64,000 bases of DNA from Streptomyces sp. NBC_00094 (GCF_026343125.1 NZ_JAPEMB010000001.1:4531501-4595500); one strand, 5' to 3'; counted from the stretch's first letter, positions 23,115 to 31,560 are shown. Notes: generated from the sequence alone by a model not told the origin. Program-made: numbers and translations.

Positions 23115-24128
23115 TTACCCCGTCCGGTCGGCCCCCTCGCCGTCCAGCAGGCCGAGCCGGGACGCCTTCACGCCCGCCTCGAAACGGCTCGCCGCCCCCA
23201 GCTCCTGCATCACCTCGGAGAGCAGCCGGCTCACCGTCCGCAGCGAGACCCCGAGATTGCGCGCGATCTGCTCGTCCTTGATGCCCGAGGCCAGCATGAG
23301 GAGCGCCGCGCGCTGCTGCTCGGAGAGTCCGTCGCCGTCCTTCTTCGTCTCCTCCTCCTCGCCGTACGGGGCCGCGGCCGTCCAGCAGTACTCGTACAGC
23401 GCCAGGTACGAGCGGACGAGGCCGGGCCCGCGCGCGAGGATCGAGGGGGAGGACGGGTCGTGCGGGTCCGTCGGCAGCAGGGCGAAGTTCTCGTCGGCGA
23501 GGACCATGTTCATCGGCACGACGGAGGCGAACCTGACCTCCACGCCCAGCGCCGCCCGCTCTTCCAGGTGCTGCGCCATCTCCGGCACCGAGGCGGCCCG
23601 CCGGCTGTACATCGCCCGGATCCGGACCCCGCGGCCGACCCACAGGCGGTCCTGCGCGAGCTCGGCCGGCAGCTCCTCGCGGCGGACGGAGCCGGTGTGC
23701 ATGAAGTGCACGGCGGTCCGAACGGAGTCCGTCAGGTCGGCGAGGTCCCGGCGCACCCGCCCGAGGTCGTCGACGATCTCGACCTCGATCTCCCCGCGCG
23801 GGGTGGCACCGGCCCGCAGGAACGGTCCGGCGAGGGCCTCAAGTGCGGTGTGGGCATGGCTGGTTGCGGTGAGTCGTTCCTGGAGCCGGTCGCGTTCCCG
23901 GCGCAGCAGCCGCAGCAGCGCGACATCGGGGTCGACGACGACGGGGGTGGTGGGGGTGGTCAGGCCTAAGGAGGTGAGCTCGTCGCGACATCGCTCGCGG
24001 TCCTCGGCGGAGAGCTCCAGCCGGTCCGCGACCTCGTCGAAGGTCGCCTCGGGCCGGGCGCGAAGTCCCTGGTAGACGGCGAGAGCCTGTTCGCTGCCCG
24101 TACGGGCCACGGCGGCGTTTCTGGACAC
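23115..24128 (-). CDS. LuxR-family regulator with TrmB-like N-terminus (copy 2), TTA-containing
   Basis: 337 aa, read from 24128, same organisation as its neighbour (N-terminal QALAVYQGLRARPEATFDEV, middle RIRAMYSRRA and LARGPGLVRSYLALYEYCW, C-terminal LSEQQRAALLMLASGIKDEQ). The two share long identical stretches in the HTH, showing tandem duplication with divergence in the linkers. Codon 54 (23967-23969 on the reverse strand) is TTA, the rare Leu codon read by the bldA tRNA in Streptomyces, so its translation is probably developmentally timed. The neighbouring copy lacks TTA as far as I can see. Confidence 0.88.
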   Translation of the reverse strand: MSRNAAVARTGSEQALAVYQGLRARPEATFDEVADRLELSAEDRERCRDELTSLGLTTPTTPVVVDPDVALLRLLRRERDRLQERLTATSHAHTALEALAGPFLRAGATPRGEIEVEIVDDLGRVRRDLADLTDSVRTAVHFMHTGSVRREELPAELAQDRLWVGRGVRIRAMYSRRAASVPEMAQHLEERAALGVEVRFASVVPMNMVLADENFALLPTDPHDPSSPSILARGPGLVRSYLALYEYCWTAAAPYGEEEETKKDGDGLSEQQRAALLMLASGIKDEQIARNLGVSLRTVSRLLSEVMQELGAASRFEAGVKASRLGLLDGEGADRTG

Positions 24129-24418
24129 GGCGCAGCAGACTCCCCTCGGGTCACATGCGGACCCTGATGAATCGCCCCGCTAGACCCTGCCACATATTCG
24201 AACGACACGCACGGAGTTCGCCGCAGCTCAGGGGGGTGGCTTGGAGGCGTCCAGGGGGTGGTCAGGGGGGCGTGAGGTGCGGGACAGGGACGGGCTGGGA
24301 CGGGTACGGGCTGGGACGGGCGCGGGCCGGGGCGCGCGCGGGCCGGGGTGGGTATGGCCGGGGCGGGTACGGGCCAGGGGGTGGGTATGGGCCGGCGCGG
24401 GTGCGGGCCGGGACCGGC
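24129..24418. repeat. 290-bp spacer with G-rich low-complexity repeats
   Basis: Between the second LuxR gene and the Fur gene. Bases about 24290-24415 are short irregular repeats of the type ggacgggtacgggc and ggtgggtatgggcc. I see no plausible gene. The left part should contain the promoter of the LuxR gene, and the G-rich part lies just beyond the Fur gene stop. Confidence 0.7.
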
Positions 24419-24859
24419 TCAGGCGGCGGGGGCGCTCGCCCGGCAGTCGGGGCACAGGCCCTTGAACACGATCTCGGCGTCCTCGACCTGCCACTCCGGC
24501 AGCGCGCCCCGGGGCGGCTTCGGCGCGGCCGCGTCCACGTTCTCCACCCGGCCGCAGACGACGCACAGGGCGTGCTGGTGCGTGGGGCCGGAGACCTCGA
24601 AGACGGCGGGCAGGCCGGGTCGGTCGAACTTGCTGACCAGGCCGGTCTCCTGGAAGTGCCGCAGCATCTCGTAGACGGCCTGGCTGGTCAGCGTGCCGAG
24701 CCGCTCGCGCGCGGTCGTGGTGATCGCCTCGACGTCGAGATGGCCTCCGGCGGCGAGCACCGTGAGCACCTCCAGGCGCGGGCCCGTGACCCGCAGCCCG
24801 ACGTCGCGCAGGCGCTGGATCACCGCCTCGCGGCCCGTCAGCTCTTCCACGACTGCCAT
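24419..24859 (-). CDS. Fur-family metalloregulator
   Basis: 146 aa, read from 24859. A winged-helix domain (REAVIQRLRDVGLRVTGPRL, then TSQAVYEMLRHFQETGLV) precedes a metal-binding dimer domain with GPTHQHALCVVCGRV and the second CxxC (GLCPDCRA). The four cysteines form the structural zinc site. Its length and the TSQAVYEML wording resemble the actinomycete FurA/CatR type that controls catalase, but no catalase gene is adjacent here. Such regulators repress oxidative-stress or metal genes with Fe, Zn or Ni. Confidence 0.9.
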   Translation of the reverse strand: MAVVEELTGREAVIQRLRDVGLRVTGPRLEVLTVLAAGGHLDVEAITTTARERLGTLTSQAVYEMLRHFQETGLVSKFDRPGLPAVFEVSGPTHQHALCVVCGRVENVDAAAPKPPRGALPEWQVEDAEIVFKGLCPDCRASAPAA

Positions 24860-24926
24860 CTTCTCCGCCCGCCACCTGGTCGGCTCAAACTTTTGTGGGC
24901 ATCGTACCTCTTGCCTGTCAACGTCG

Positions 24927-25820
24927 TCAGTCGTCCGTCCTGCACACCAGCAGGACGCTCTCGGTCCGGTCGTCGATCCGGTGGCGCCGCCGGCCCTCGA
25001 TGTGGAGGCCCGCCGAGTGCAGCTCGGCGGCGAGCCGCTCCGGGTCCACGATCCACTTGTCGGTGGTCAGCACGACCCGCTCCGTGGAGAGCTTGCCGGT
25101 GCGGGCCGTGTAGTACGTGATCCGCTCGCTCATCGACGGCAGGTCGAAGACCTGCCGTGCCACCACCCACTCGTCGATCCCGTCGAAGCGCGGCACCTGG
25201 AAGGCCCAGGTGCGCTGCGGTTCCGCGATCAGGCCGGGCAGTTGGTGCGCGGTGTAGTCGAGGGCGAGCGCCCCGCCCGCCTGCAGGTGGGCGGCGACCT
25301 CCCGCAGTAGCTGCGGCCGGCGCGCGGGCGGGACGGCCGTGACCATCGCGCCCGCGAGCAGGGCCAGCCGGTAACTGCCCTCCAGTCGCAGGTCGTTCAG
25401 GTCGGCGCGGTGTGTGACGACGAGCTGGGCGACCTGTGGGCCGATCCGGCGGGCCCAGCTTTCGAGGCGCTCGAGGGCCGAGGCGTCCCGGTCCACGGCT
25501 TCCACGGCGAAGCCGTGCCGGGCGAAGGGGACGGCGAGCCGCCCGGCGCCGGAGCCGAGGTCGAGGACGGGTCCGCCGGTGGAGCGGGCGAGGCTGAGAT
25601 ACCGGACGATGTCCGCGCTGTGCGGGCCGAGCAGGGTGTCGTGCAGCCAGACCGAGCTCGGGTCGGCGGGGGATACCGACTCGAGCCCGGGGAGTGTGTC
25701 GGACGTGATCCGAACGCCGGAGCCGGGGGCGGGCTCGCACCCCCGCTCGTATCGGGACGGCAGGACCGGCGCGAGCGCTGCGGGCACGACGGGCAGGGAA
25801 GTGCCGCTCGGTGTGTGCAT
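24927..25820 (-). CDS. Class I SAM-dependent methyltransferase
   Basis: 297 aa, read from 25820, where GGAGGAG precedes the ATG. Motif I is PVLDLGSGAGRLAVPFARHG, with acidic motif II VEAVDRDAS and motif GSYRLALLAGAMVTAVPPA. C-terminal sequence GKLSTERVVLTTDKWIVDPERLAAEL resembles ubiquinone/small-molecule methyltransferases. It stands alone between Fur and GNAT genes, with 388 bp upstream. The substrate is unknown. Confidence 0.85.
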   Translation of the reverse strand: MHTPSGTSLPVVPAALAPVLPSRYERGCEPAPGSGVRITSDTLPGLESVSPADPSSVWLHDTLLGPHSADIVRYLSLARSTGGPVLDLGSGAGRLAVPFARHGFAVEAVDRDASALERLESWARRIGPQVAQLVVTHRADLNDLRLEGSYRLALLAGAMVTAVPPARRPQLLREVAAHLQAGGALALDYTAHQLPGLIAEPQRTWAFQVPRFDGIDEWVVARQVFDLPSMSERITYYTARTGKLSTERVVLTTDKWIVDPERLAAELHSAGLHIEGRRRHRIDDRTESVLLVCRTDD

Positions 25821-26208
25821 CGCTCCTCCAGGGGCTCGCTCGGTCCATGCCGTCCGGACGAGGTACCCGTGCCGCCGGGACCGCGCCGCTGAACCCATCC
25901 TGACCTGCTGGGGAGCCCCGATCCACCGGATCGGGCTGCGTGAACACGCGATGGCGTGGATCTGCCACGACCACCCGTTCGAGGGCCGCTCGGACCTGCG
26001 GCCGGGTGGTGCGGGCCTGCGGGGCGGGCGAGTGGTGCGGGCCTGCGGGGCCCGGCGAGTGAGCCGAAGGGGTGCGGCCGGGGGAACAGGGCTGAGCGCG
26101 CGGAGGCCCGTGAGGAACGATAGGGCCGAGCACGGTCGGCCCTGTGAGCCCGGCTGGAGCGCCCCGTGGGGGTCCCCCCCCCGCCGAAGGTAGGGGGAGA
26201 ACCGAGCC
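25821..26208. other. 388-bp spacer with a 26-bp-period direct repeat
   Basis: No convincing gene. The unit gtggtgcgggcctgcggggc occurs at 26006-26025 and 26032-26051. Further right, a G5-T-C8 run at about 26168-26182 can fold back and may terminate the GNAT gene. The left part must hold the promoter of the methyltransferase gene. Confidence 0.6.
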
Positions 26209-26691
26209 TCAAGAGAGAAGCCGGCTCCACCGGGTCGGGCCGAGGGGGGAGAAACCCTGGTGCGCGTAGAAGGGGAGCGCCGGGTCTTCCTCCGCCGGGA
26301 GCTCGACCCGCTGGTCGTGGGCCCCGTAGGTCCGCATCCGGTCGCTGGCCGCGGCCAGCAGGGCCGTACCCACGCCTCGGCGGCGCGAGTCGTCCGCCAC
26401 GGCGAGCGCGTACACCTCGCCCTCGCCCGGCACCGGGACCCCGCCCGCGGCGACGCCGACGACCGCGCCCGCGGGGCCGGTCGCGACGAGCCAGCCGAGC
26501 CAGCCGGGGGCGCCGCCCGGAATTTCAATTTCCGCGCGTATGCGGGGGAGTGCGCATTGCGCCGAGATCAGTCGCCGCATCGGGATTTCGTCCAGGATTC
26601 CCGCGTAGCTGCTCCGAATGACGTCGGCGAGCAGCCTGGATATCGTCGTCGCATCACCGGCCGCGGCCGTCCGAACGCCAGCCAGCTGCAT
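26209..26691 (-). CDS. GNAT-family N-acetyltransferase
   Basis: 160 aa from the ATG at 26691 (GAAGGG ten bases upstream; a longer form from 26739 is possible). The acetyl-CoA loop is clear: VYALAVADDSRRRGVGTALLAAA, followed by RVELPAEEDPALPFYAHQGFSPLGPTR, the typical C-terminal strand and Tyr/Phe-G-F end. It transfers acetyl groups to an amine; substrate unknown. The divergence in A+T content of the upstream 145 bp suggests the promoter is there. Confidence 0.87.
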   Translation of the reverse strand: MQLAGVRTAAAGDATTISRLLADVIRSSYAGILDEIPMRRLISAQCALPRIRAEIEIPGGAPGWLGWLVATGPAGAVVGVAAGGVPVPGEGEVYALAVADDSRRRGVGTALLAAASDRMRTYGAHDQRVELPAEEDPALPFYAHQGFSPLGPTRWSRLLS

Positions 26692-26835
26692 TGGTTTCGT
26701 ACCCTTCGACGTGCCGAGCCAGAGCCCCAACATACCCACGATAGCCGTGAATTAAGTTGCCTGTGACCGATGCGAAATCTACGAATTCGCTTAGTAAATA
26801 GGGGTGTTCGAGGGGTCGGCGGTGAGTCGGGTCGA

Positions 26836-27747
26836 TTATCGAGGGAACGAACAGCAGGCGATGACGAGCGGCGCCATGGCGAGCGTCGCCGACGCGATGG
26901 TCAGCAGTCCGCGCAGGACGGGGTGCCCCGCGCTGTAGGGGGTGAGGATGCGTCGCATCCGCAGCGCCGCCGAGGGGCCGCCCGCGGCGAAAGCGGACCG
27001 GGGCGCCCGCCCCGACGCCAGCGCGTACAGCGCGGTGGCGAGCGCGTCCCGCGTGCAGCGCCGCAACGCCCGGTCGTCCGCCGCCATTTCGAGCAGCAGG
27101 GGTACGGACGCACCGCCGTACCGGGCGAGCGGGAGGCGCGGGAAGACGGCCCCGAAGGCCTCCGTCGCCGCGACGAGCAGGTGGTGCCGCCCGCTGATGT
27201 GCGCCCGCTCGTGCGCGAGGGCCGCCGCGAGCTGGGCGGGCGTCAGCGTGTGCACCGCGCCGGAGGAGACGACGACCCGGCGCGAGCGGCCGGGCAGGCA
27301 GTAGACGGCGGGGCGGTCGTCGTCGAGGACGGTGGCCCGCAGGTCGGGGTCGTACCGCCCGACGATCCGCAGCACCCCCGCGTGCCGCACCCGCACCCGC
27401 CGGGCCCGCGCCAGTCTCCGTACGAAGGCGGCCGCGGGCAGGGAGAGGACGGAGAGGCCGATCGCGAGGGCGAGCTGCTCGCGGCCGTCGAGGGTGAGCA
27501 GCCGCGCGGGGGAGGGGAGCCGGAGCATGAGCACCATGTCGGTCAGGCGGTGGCTGCTCTCGTTCGACAGGACCAGCTGGGCGGGCAGCAGGGCGGTCGC
27601 GCCCGCGAAGACGGCGCCGCACGCGGCCCAGACGGCGAGCGCGAGGCGGGGCACCTGCTGGGCCCAGTGGGCCCGGGCGACGAGCCAGGGCACGAGGAAG
27701 CCGGTGAGCAGGACGAGCCCGAGCGGGACGAGGGCGTGGTGGTTCAC
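26836..27747 (-). CDS. M56-family (BlaR1-like) membrane metallopeptidase
   Basis: 303 aa, GTG start at 27747. Three to four hydrophobic segments surround the zinc motif AAALAHERAHISGRHHLL (HExxH, about residue 187). BlaR1/MecR1-type peptidases sense a signal and cleave the paired BlaI-family repressor; this one has no C-terminal penicillin-binding domain, so the signal need not be a beta-lactam. It overlaps the BlaI-like gene by 4 bases (27744-27747) and is translated with it. The stop codon is TAA, uncommon in this window. Confidence 0.9.
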   Translation of the reverse strand: MNHHALVPLGLVLLTGFLVPWLVARAHWAQQVPRLALAVWAACGAVFAGATALLPAQLVLSNESSHRLTDMVLMLRLPSPARLLTLDGREQLALAIGLSVLSLPAAAFVRRLARARRVRVRHAGVLRIVGRYDPDLRATVLDDDRPAVYCLPGRSRRVVVSSGAVHTLTPAQLAAALAHERAHISGRHHLLVAATEAFGAVFPRLPLARYGGASVPLLLEMAADDRALRRCTRDALATALYALASGRAPRSAFAAGGPSAALRMRRILTPYSAGHPVLRGLLTIASATLAMAPLVIACCSFPR

Positions 27748-28175
27748 GCGGTACCGCCGGGGGCGGCGGTGGTGCCGTCGGGAGCGGCGCCCCGAGGCTC
27801 CTCGGTGTGGCCGCCGGGGCCGCCGCGGGCGGCGCGGAGGGCCGCGTCCAGGGCGGCCATGTCCTCGTCCGAGATGACCTCGACGAACCGCAGCAGGGCG
27901 GCCGGCCGGTCCTGGCTGTCGCCGAGGGCGTCCCGCATCAGGCCGGCGGTGTACTCCTCGCGGCCGCGGACGGGCTCGTACAGCCAGGCCCGCCCGGCCT
28001 TCTCGCGGCGGAGCCAGCCCTTGCGGTGCAGGATGTCGGCGACCGTCATGACGGTCGTGTAGGCGACCCGGCGTCCCCGGTTGATGTCGTCGACGATCTC
28101 GCGGACGGTGGCGGGCCGTTGCCAGTCCCACAGCCGGTCCATGATCTCGGCCTCCAGCTCTCCCAGCCGGCGCAC
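27744..28175 (-). CDS. BlaI/MecI/CopY-family transcriptional repressor
   Basis: 143 aa, read from 28175. The winged helix RRLGELEAEIMDRLWDW, then VAYTTVMTVADILHRKGWLRREK, is standard for BlaI. The C-terminal tail after residue 115 is a Gly/Pro-rich extension. It forms a two-gene unit with the M56 peptidase. Its start lies 56 bp from a CsoR-like copper operator (28231-28250) that faces the other way, so copper control of this pair is possible but unproved. Confidence 0.93.
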   Translation of the reverse strand: MRRLGELEAEIMDRLWDWQRPATVREIVDDINRGRRVAYTTVMTVADILHRKGWLRREKAGRAWLYEPVRGREEYTAGLMRDALGDSQDRPAALLRFVEVISDEDMAALDAALRAARGGPGGHTEEPRGAAPDGTTAAPGGTA

Positions 28176-28230
28176 ATGGATCCCCTTCCCCCTGGGCGGC
28201 TCATCGTACGGGCCGCCTCCCCCTCCCAGG

Positions 28231-28250
28231 TATACCCCCTAGGGGTACTA
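28231..28250. promoter_or_regulatory. CsoR-type copper operator
   Basis: TATACCCCCTAGGGGTACTA is almost a perfect inverted repeat of the type bound by CsoR. TACTAT at 28246-28251 could be a -10 for a rightward transcript that would start just before the ATG at 28258. The csoR gene itself lies 220 bp away. Confidence 0.75.
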
Positions 28251-28257
28251 TGGCGAG

Positions 28258-28413
28258 ATGTCGACCCCTCTGTGGAACCGCCCCTGCGCGAAGGTCTGCG
28301 GCCCCGGTCTGCCCGGTTCGGCGGAGCTGGTGCTCCTCCGGCAGGTGCTCGGGCTCTGTCTCCGCCTGAGCATCAAGCTGACCACCGACTGCCCTTCGCG
28401 CAAGGGCGGTTGA
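28258..28413 (+). CDS. 51-residue Cys-containing microprotein under a CsoR-like operator
   Basis: ATG at 28258 to TGA at 28411-28413. Four cysteines (residues 10, 14, 34, 45; N-terminus MSTPLWNRPCAKVCGPG) and a hydrophobic middle (SAELVLLRQVLGLCLRLSI). About 88% of codons end in G or C, matching real genes here. There is little or no leader between the predicted -10 and the ATG, so the mRNA may be leaderless. The operator placement suggests copper induction and the cysteines a metal-binding role, but no homologue is known to me. It may be a fortuitous ORF. Confidence 0.5.
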   Translation: MSTPLWNRPCAKVCGPGLPGSAELVLLRQVLGLCLRLSIKLTTDCPSRKGG

Positions 28414-28471
28414 CGCGTACCCCTTCGGCATTCCGAAGTTCGGCATTCCGAAGGCCGGCTCCGTTCCTTCG

Positions 28472-28753
28472 TCAGGTCCGGATGAGCCGGGCGATGGCCT
28501 TCGACGCCTCGCTCACCTTCACCTTCGCCTGGTCCCCGCCCTGGGCGATGGCCTCCGTGACGCAGCAGCTGAGGTGCTCGTCCAGGAGGGCCACCGCGCA
28601 GGACTGGAGGGCCGCGTTGATGGCGGAGACCTGGGTGAGGACGTCGATGCAGTAGACGTCCTCGTCGACCATCCGCTGCACCCCTCTGACCTGGCCCTCG
28701 ATCCGCCTCAGGCGTCTGATGATGTCTTCCTTGTGCTGTCCGTAACCGGCCAT
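28472..28753 (-). CDS. csoR: CsoR-type copper-sensing repressor
   Basis: 93 aa, all-helical. IIRRLRRIEGQVRGVQRMVD is the DUF156 DNA-contact region, and the Cu(I) ligands are visible: Cys in DVYCIDVL and the His-x3-Cys pair in LLDEHLSCCV. Copper binding releases it from GC-rich operators. It is the last gene of a leftward copZ-copA-csoR unit, 49 bp after copA, and four matching operators occur at 28231, 31485, 31521 and 31569. Confidence 0.94.
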   Translation of the reverse strand: MAGYGQHKEDIIRRLRRIEGQVRGVQRMVDEDVYCIDVLTQVSAINAALQSCAVALLDEHLSCCVTEAIAQGGDQAKVKVSEASKAIARLIRT

Positions 28754-28802
28754 CGCGCTCTCCCCGTCACATCGCTTCTCGGCTTCGCTTCTCGGTGTCG
28801 GA

Positions 28803-31070
28803 TCACTTGTCGGCGGCCTGGAAGCCGCGGAGTCGCAGGCTGTTGCCGACCACGAAGACCGAGGAGAAGGCCATCGCGGCCCCCGCGATCATCGGGTTGA
28901 GCAGTCCGGCCGCGGCGAGCGGCAGGGCGGCCACGTTGTAGGCGAAGGCCCAGAAGAGGTTCGAGCGGATCGTGCCGAGGGTCTTGCGGGAGAGCCGGAT
29001 CGCATCGGCCGCGGCCCGCAGGTCACCCCGTACGAGGGTCAGGTCGCCGGCCTCGATGGCGGCGTCCGTGCCGGTGCCCATCGCCAGGCCCAGGTCGGCC
29101 TGGGCGAGCGCGGCGGCGTCGTTGACGCCGTCGCCGACCATGGCGACCGAACGGCCCTCCGCCTGCAGCTTCTTGACGACGTCGACCTTGTCCTGCGGCA
29201 TGACCTCCGCGATGACCTCGTCGATGCCGACCTCGGCGGCGACGGCTTCGGCGACCGCCTTGTTGTCACCGGTGAGGAGGATCGGGGTGAGGCCGAGGGC
29301 GCGGAGCCGGCGGATGGCCTCGGGGCTGGTCTCCTTGACGGCGTCGGCGACCTCCAGGACCGCGCGGGCCCGGCCGTCCCAGGCCACGGCGATCGCGGTC
29401 TTGCCGGCCTTCTCGGCGGTGTCCTTGGCGGCCTTGAGATCCGCAGGGAGGGCCATCGCCCACTCTTCGAGGAGCTTCTCGCGGCCGACGAGGACGGCGT
29501 GGCCCTCGACGACGCCCTGGACGCCGAGGCCGGGGATGTTGGCGAAGTCCTCGGGGGTGGGGAGCGTGCCGACCCTGGCGGCGGCGCCGGTGGCGACGGC
29601 CTGGGCGATGGGGTGCTCGGAGGAGTGCTCCAGGGCGCCCGCGAGGCGCAGCACGTCGTTCTCGTCCACGCCTTCGGCGGTGTGGACCTTGATGAGGGTC
29701 ATCCGGCCGGTGGTGACGGTGCCGGTCTTGTCGAGGACGATCGTGTCGACCTTGCGGGTGGTCTCCAGGACCTCCGGGCCCTTGATCAGGATGCCGAGCT
29801 GGGCGCCGCGGCCGGTGCCGACCATGAGGGCGGTCGGGGTGGCCAGGCCGAGGGCGCAGGGGCAGGCGATGATCAGGACGGCGACGGCGGCGGTGAACGC
29901 GGCGGTGAGTCCCTGGCCGGTGCCGAGCCAGAAGCCGAGGGTGCCGAGCGCGAGCGCGATGACGATGGGGACGAAGACGGCGGAGATCCGGTCGGCGAGG
30001 CGCTGGGCGGCGGCCTTGCCGTTCTGGGCGTCCTCGACGAGCTTCGCCATCCGGGCGAGCTGGGTGTCGGAGCCGACGCGGGTGGCCTCGACGACGAGCC
30101 GGCCTCCGGCGTTCAGGGTGGCGCCGGTGACGGAGTCGCCGACGGAGACCTCGACCGGGACGGACTCGCCGGTGAGCATGGAGGCGTCCACGGCGGACGA
30201 ACCCTCGACGACGGTGCCGTCGGTGGCGATCTTCTCGCCCGGGCGGACCAGGAAACGGTCCCCGACCTGCAGGTCGGCGGTGGGTACGGTGACCTCCTGG
30301 CCGCCCCGCAGGACGGTGACCTCCTTGGCGCCCAGCTGCATCAGCGCCTTGAGCGCGGCGCCCGCCTTGCGCTTCGAGCGGGCCTCGAAGTACCGGCCGG
30401 CCAGGATGAAGGCGGTGACGCCGGCGGCGGCCTCCAGGTAGATGTTCCCGGCGCCGTCGGTACGGGCGATCGTGAACTCGAAGGGGTGCGTCATCCCCGG
30501 CGTACCGGCGGTCCCGAAGAACAGCGCCCACAGCGACCAGAGGAACGCGGCGATCGTGCCGACCGAGATCAGGGTGTCCATGGTGGCCGCGCCGTGCCTG
30601 GCGTTGGTCCAGGCGGCCTTGTGGAAGGGCCAGGCGGCGTAGACGACGACCGGCGCGGCGAGCGTGAGGCTCAGCCACTGCCAGTACTCGATCTGGAGCG
30701 CCGGGATCATCGCCATCGCGATGACGGGCACGGCGAGCGTGACGGCGGTGATGAGCCGCTGCCTGAGGGGCCGCAGCTCCTCGTCGGCCTTCTCCTCGTC
30801 GGAGGGGCCGGGGTCGGCGCCGGGGGCCTCGCTCTTCGGCGGCGCCGGCTCGGCGGCGGTGTAGCCGGTGGCCTCGACGGTCGCGATGAGCGCGGCGACG
30901 TCGATGTCGGCGTCGAAGGTGACCTTCGCCTTCTCGGTGGCGTAGTTGACGGTGGCCTCGACCCCGTCCATGCGGTTGAGCTTCTTCTCGATGCGGGCCG
31001 CGCACGAGGCGCAGGTCATGCCGCCGATGGCGAGCTCGACCTGAGCCGTGCCAGGTGTCGTCGTTGTCAT
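28803..31070 (-). CDS. copA: Copper-exporting P1B-type ATPase
   Basis: 755 aa, read from 31070. One N-terminal heavy-metal domain (GGMTCASCAARIEKKL, residues 17-32), eight membrane segments, the Cu(I)-selective CPC motif (IIACPCALGLATPTA), actuator TGES, phosphorylation site DKTGT and hinge GDGVNDAAAL. It pumps Cu(I) from the cytoplasm. It lies between copZ and csoR in one operon, with CsoR-like operators upstream of copZ. Confidence 0.97.
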   Translation of the reverse strand: MTTTTPGTAQVELAIGGMTCASCAARIEKKLNRMDGVEATVNYATEKAKVTFDADIDVAALIATVEATGYTAAEPAPPKSEAPGADPGPSDEEKADEELRPLRQRLITAVTLAVPVIAMAMIPALQIEYWQWLSLTLAAPVVVYAAWPFHKAAWTNARHGAATMDTLISVGTIAAFLWSLWALFFGTAGTPGMTHPFEFTIARTDGAGNIYLEAAAGVTAFILAGRYFEARSKRKAGAALKALMQLGAKEVTVLRGGQEVTVPTADLQVGDRFLVRPGEKIATDGTVVEGSSAVDASMLTGESVPVEVSVGDSVTGATLNAGGRLVVEATRVGSDTQLARMAKLVEDAQNGKAAAQRLADRISAVFVPIVIALALGTLGFWLGTGQGLTAAFTAAVAVLIIACPCALGLATPTALMVGTGRGAQLGILIKGPEVLETTRKVDTIVLDKTGTVTTGRMTLIKVHTAEGVDENDVLRLAGALEHSSEHPIAQAVATGAAARVGTLPTPEDFANIPGLGVQGVVEGHAVLVGREKLLEEWAMALPADLKAAKDTAEKAGKTAIAVAWDGRARAVLEVADAVKETSPEAIRRLRALGLTPILLTGDNKAVAEAVAAEVGIDEVIAEVMPQDKVDVVKKLQAEGRSVAMVGDGVNDAAALAQADLGLAMGTGTDAAIEAGDLTLVRGDLRAAADAIRLSRKTLGTIRSNLFWAFAYNVAALPLAAAGLLNPMIAGAAMAFSSVFVVGNSLRLRGFQAADK

Positions 31071-31163
31071 GAGTACTGCTCCTCGTGTGTACGGGGCGGG
31101 GGCCGGGACCCGGGCGTGGTGGACGGGTCCCGGCGGCCGGGTTGATGCGGCTCAGGGCCTGCC

Positions 31164-31454
31164 CTAGGCGCGGCCGGTCAGCTCGTAGCCCGCGTCGTCG
31201 ACGGCGGCGGTGATCGCCGCGTCGTCCGGCTCGCCGCCGGTGGTGACGGTGACGAGGCCGGCGTCGACGTCGACGTCCACGGAGATGACGCCGTCCAGCG
31301 CGCTGACGGACGTGGTGATCGCGGACTTGCAGTGGCCGCACGTCATGCCGGAGACGGCGTAGACGGTGACGGTGCTCTCGGCGACCGCGACCGCGGTGGC
31401 CGTGTCGGCGGCGTTGGTCGAGCAGCTGTTGTCAGGGGTGCAGCAGGAGCCCAT
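31164..31454 (-). CDS. copZ: CopZ-like copper chaperone with Cys-rich N-terminal extension
   Basis: 96 aa, read from 31454, where GAGGAGGAAG precedes the ATG. The C-terminal heavy-metal domain contains the CxxC site VSGMTCGHCKSAITTSV. Ahead of it is an unusual extension MGSCCTPDNSCSTN with three cysteines, giving a second possible copper site. It should hand Cu(I) to CopA, encoded 93 bp downstream. Two CsoR-like operators lie in the promoter. Confidence 0.92.
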   Translation of the reverse strand: MGSCCTPDNSCSTNAADTATAVAVAESTVTVYAVSGMTCGHCKSAITTSVSALDGVISVDVDVDAGLVTVTTGGEPDDAAITAAVDDAGYELTGRA

Positions 31455-31484
31455 GGCTTCCTCCTCGGTCGGTTCCTCGGACCT

Positions 31485-31540
31485 GGATACCCTCGGGGGG
31501 TATCCGGTTGTGAGTCCATGTATACCCCCCGCCGGTATCC
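31485..31540. promoter_or_regulatory. Two CsoR-type operators upstream of copZ
   Basis: GGATACC-N7-GGTATCC at 31485-31505 and TATACCCCCCGCCGGTATCC at 31521-31540. Both have the CsoR pattern of C-runs and G-runs inside TA arms. They precede the leftward copZ-copA-csoR unit. Confidence 0.8.
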
Positions 31541-31560
31541 GACGCAAGCAGATCCCCGGC

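Noticed and set aside
24927..25820. Daptide-type RiPP methyltransferase
   Set aside because: No precursor peptide, aminotransferase or decarboxylase gene is nearby, so a plain methyltransferase call is safer.
28803..31145. Long rightward open frames opposite copA (for example 29499-31145)
   Set aside because: Antisense shadows caused by high GC; copA motifs are complete on the other strand and no ribosome sites support the opposite frames.
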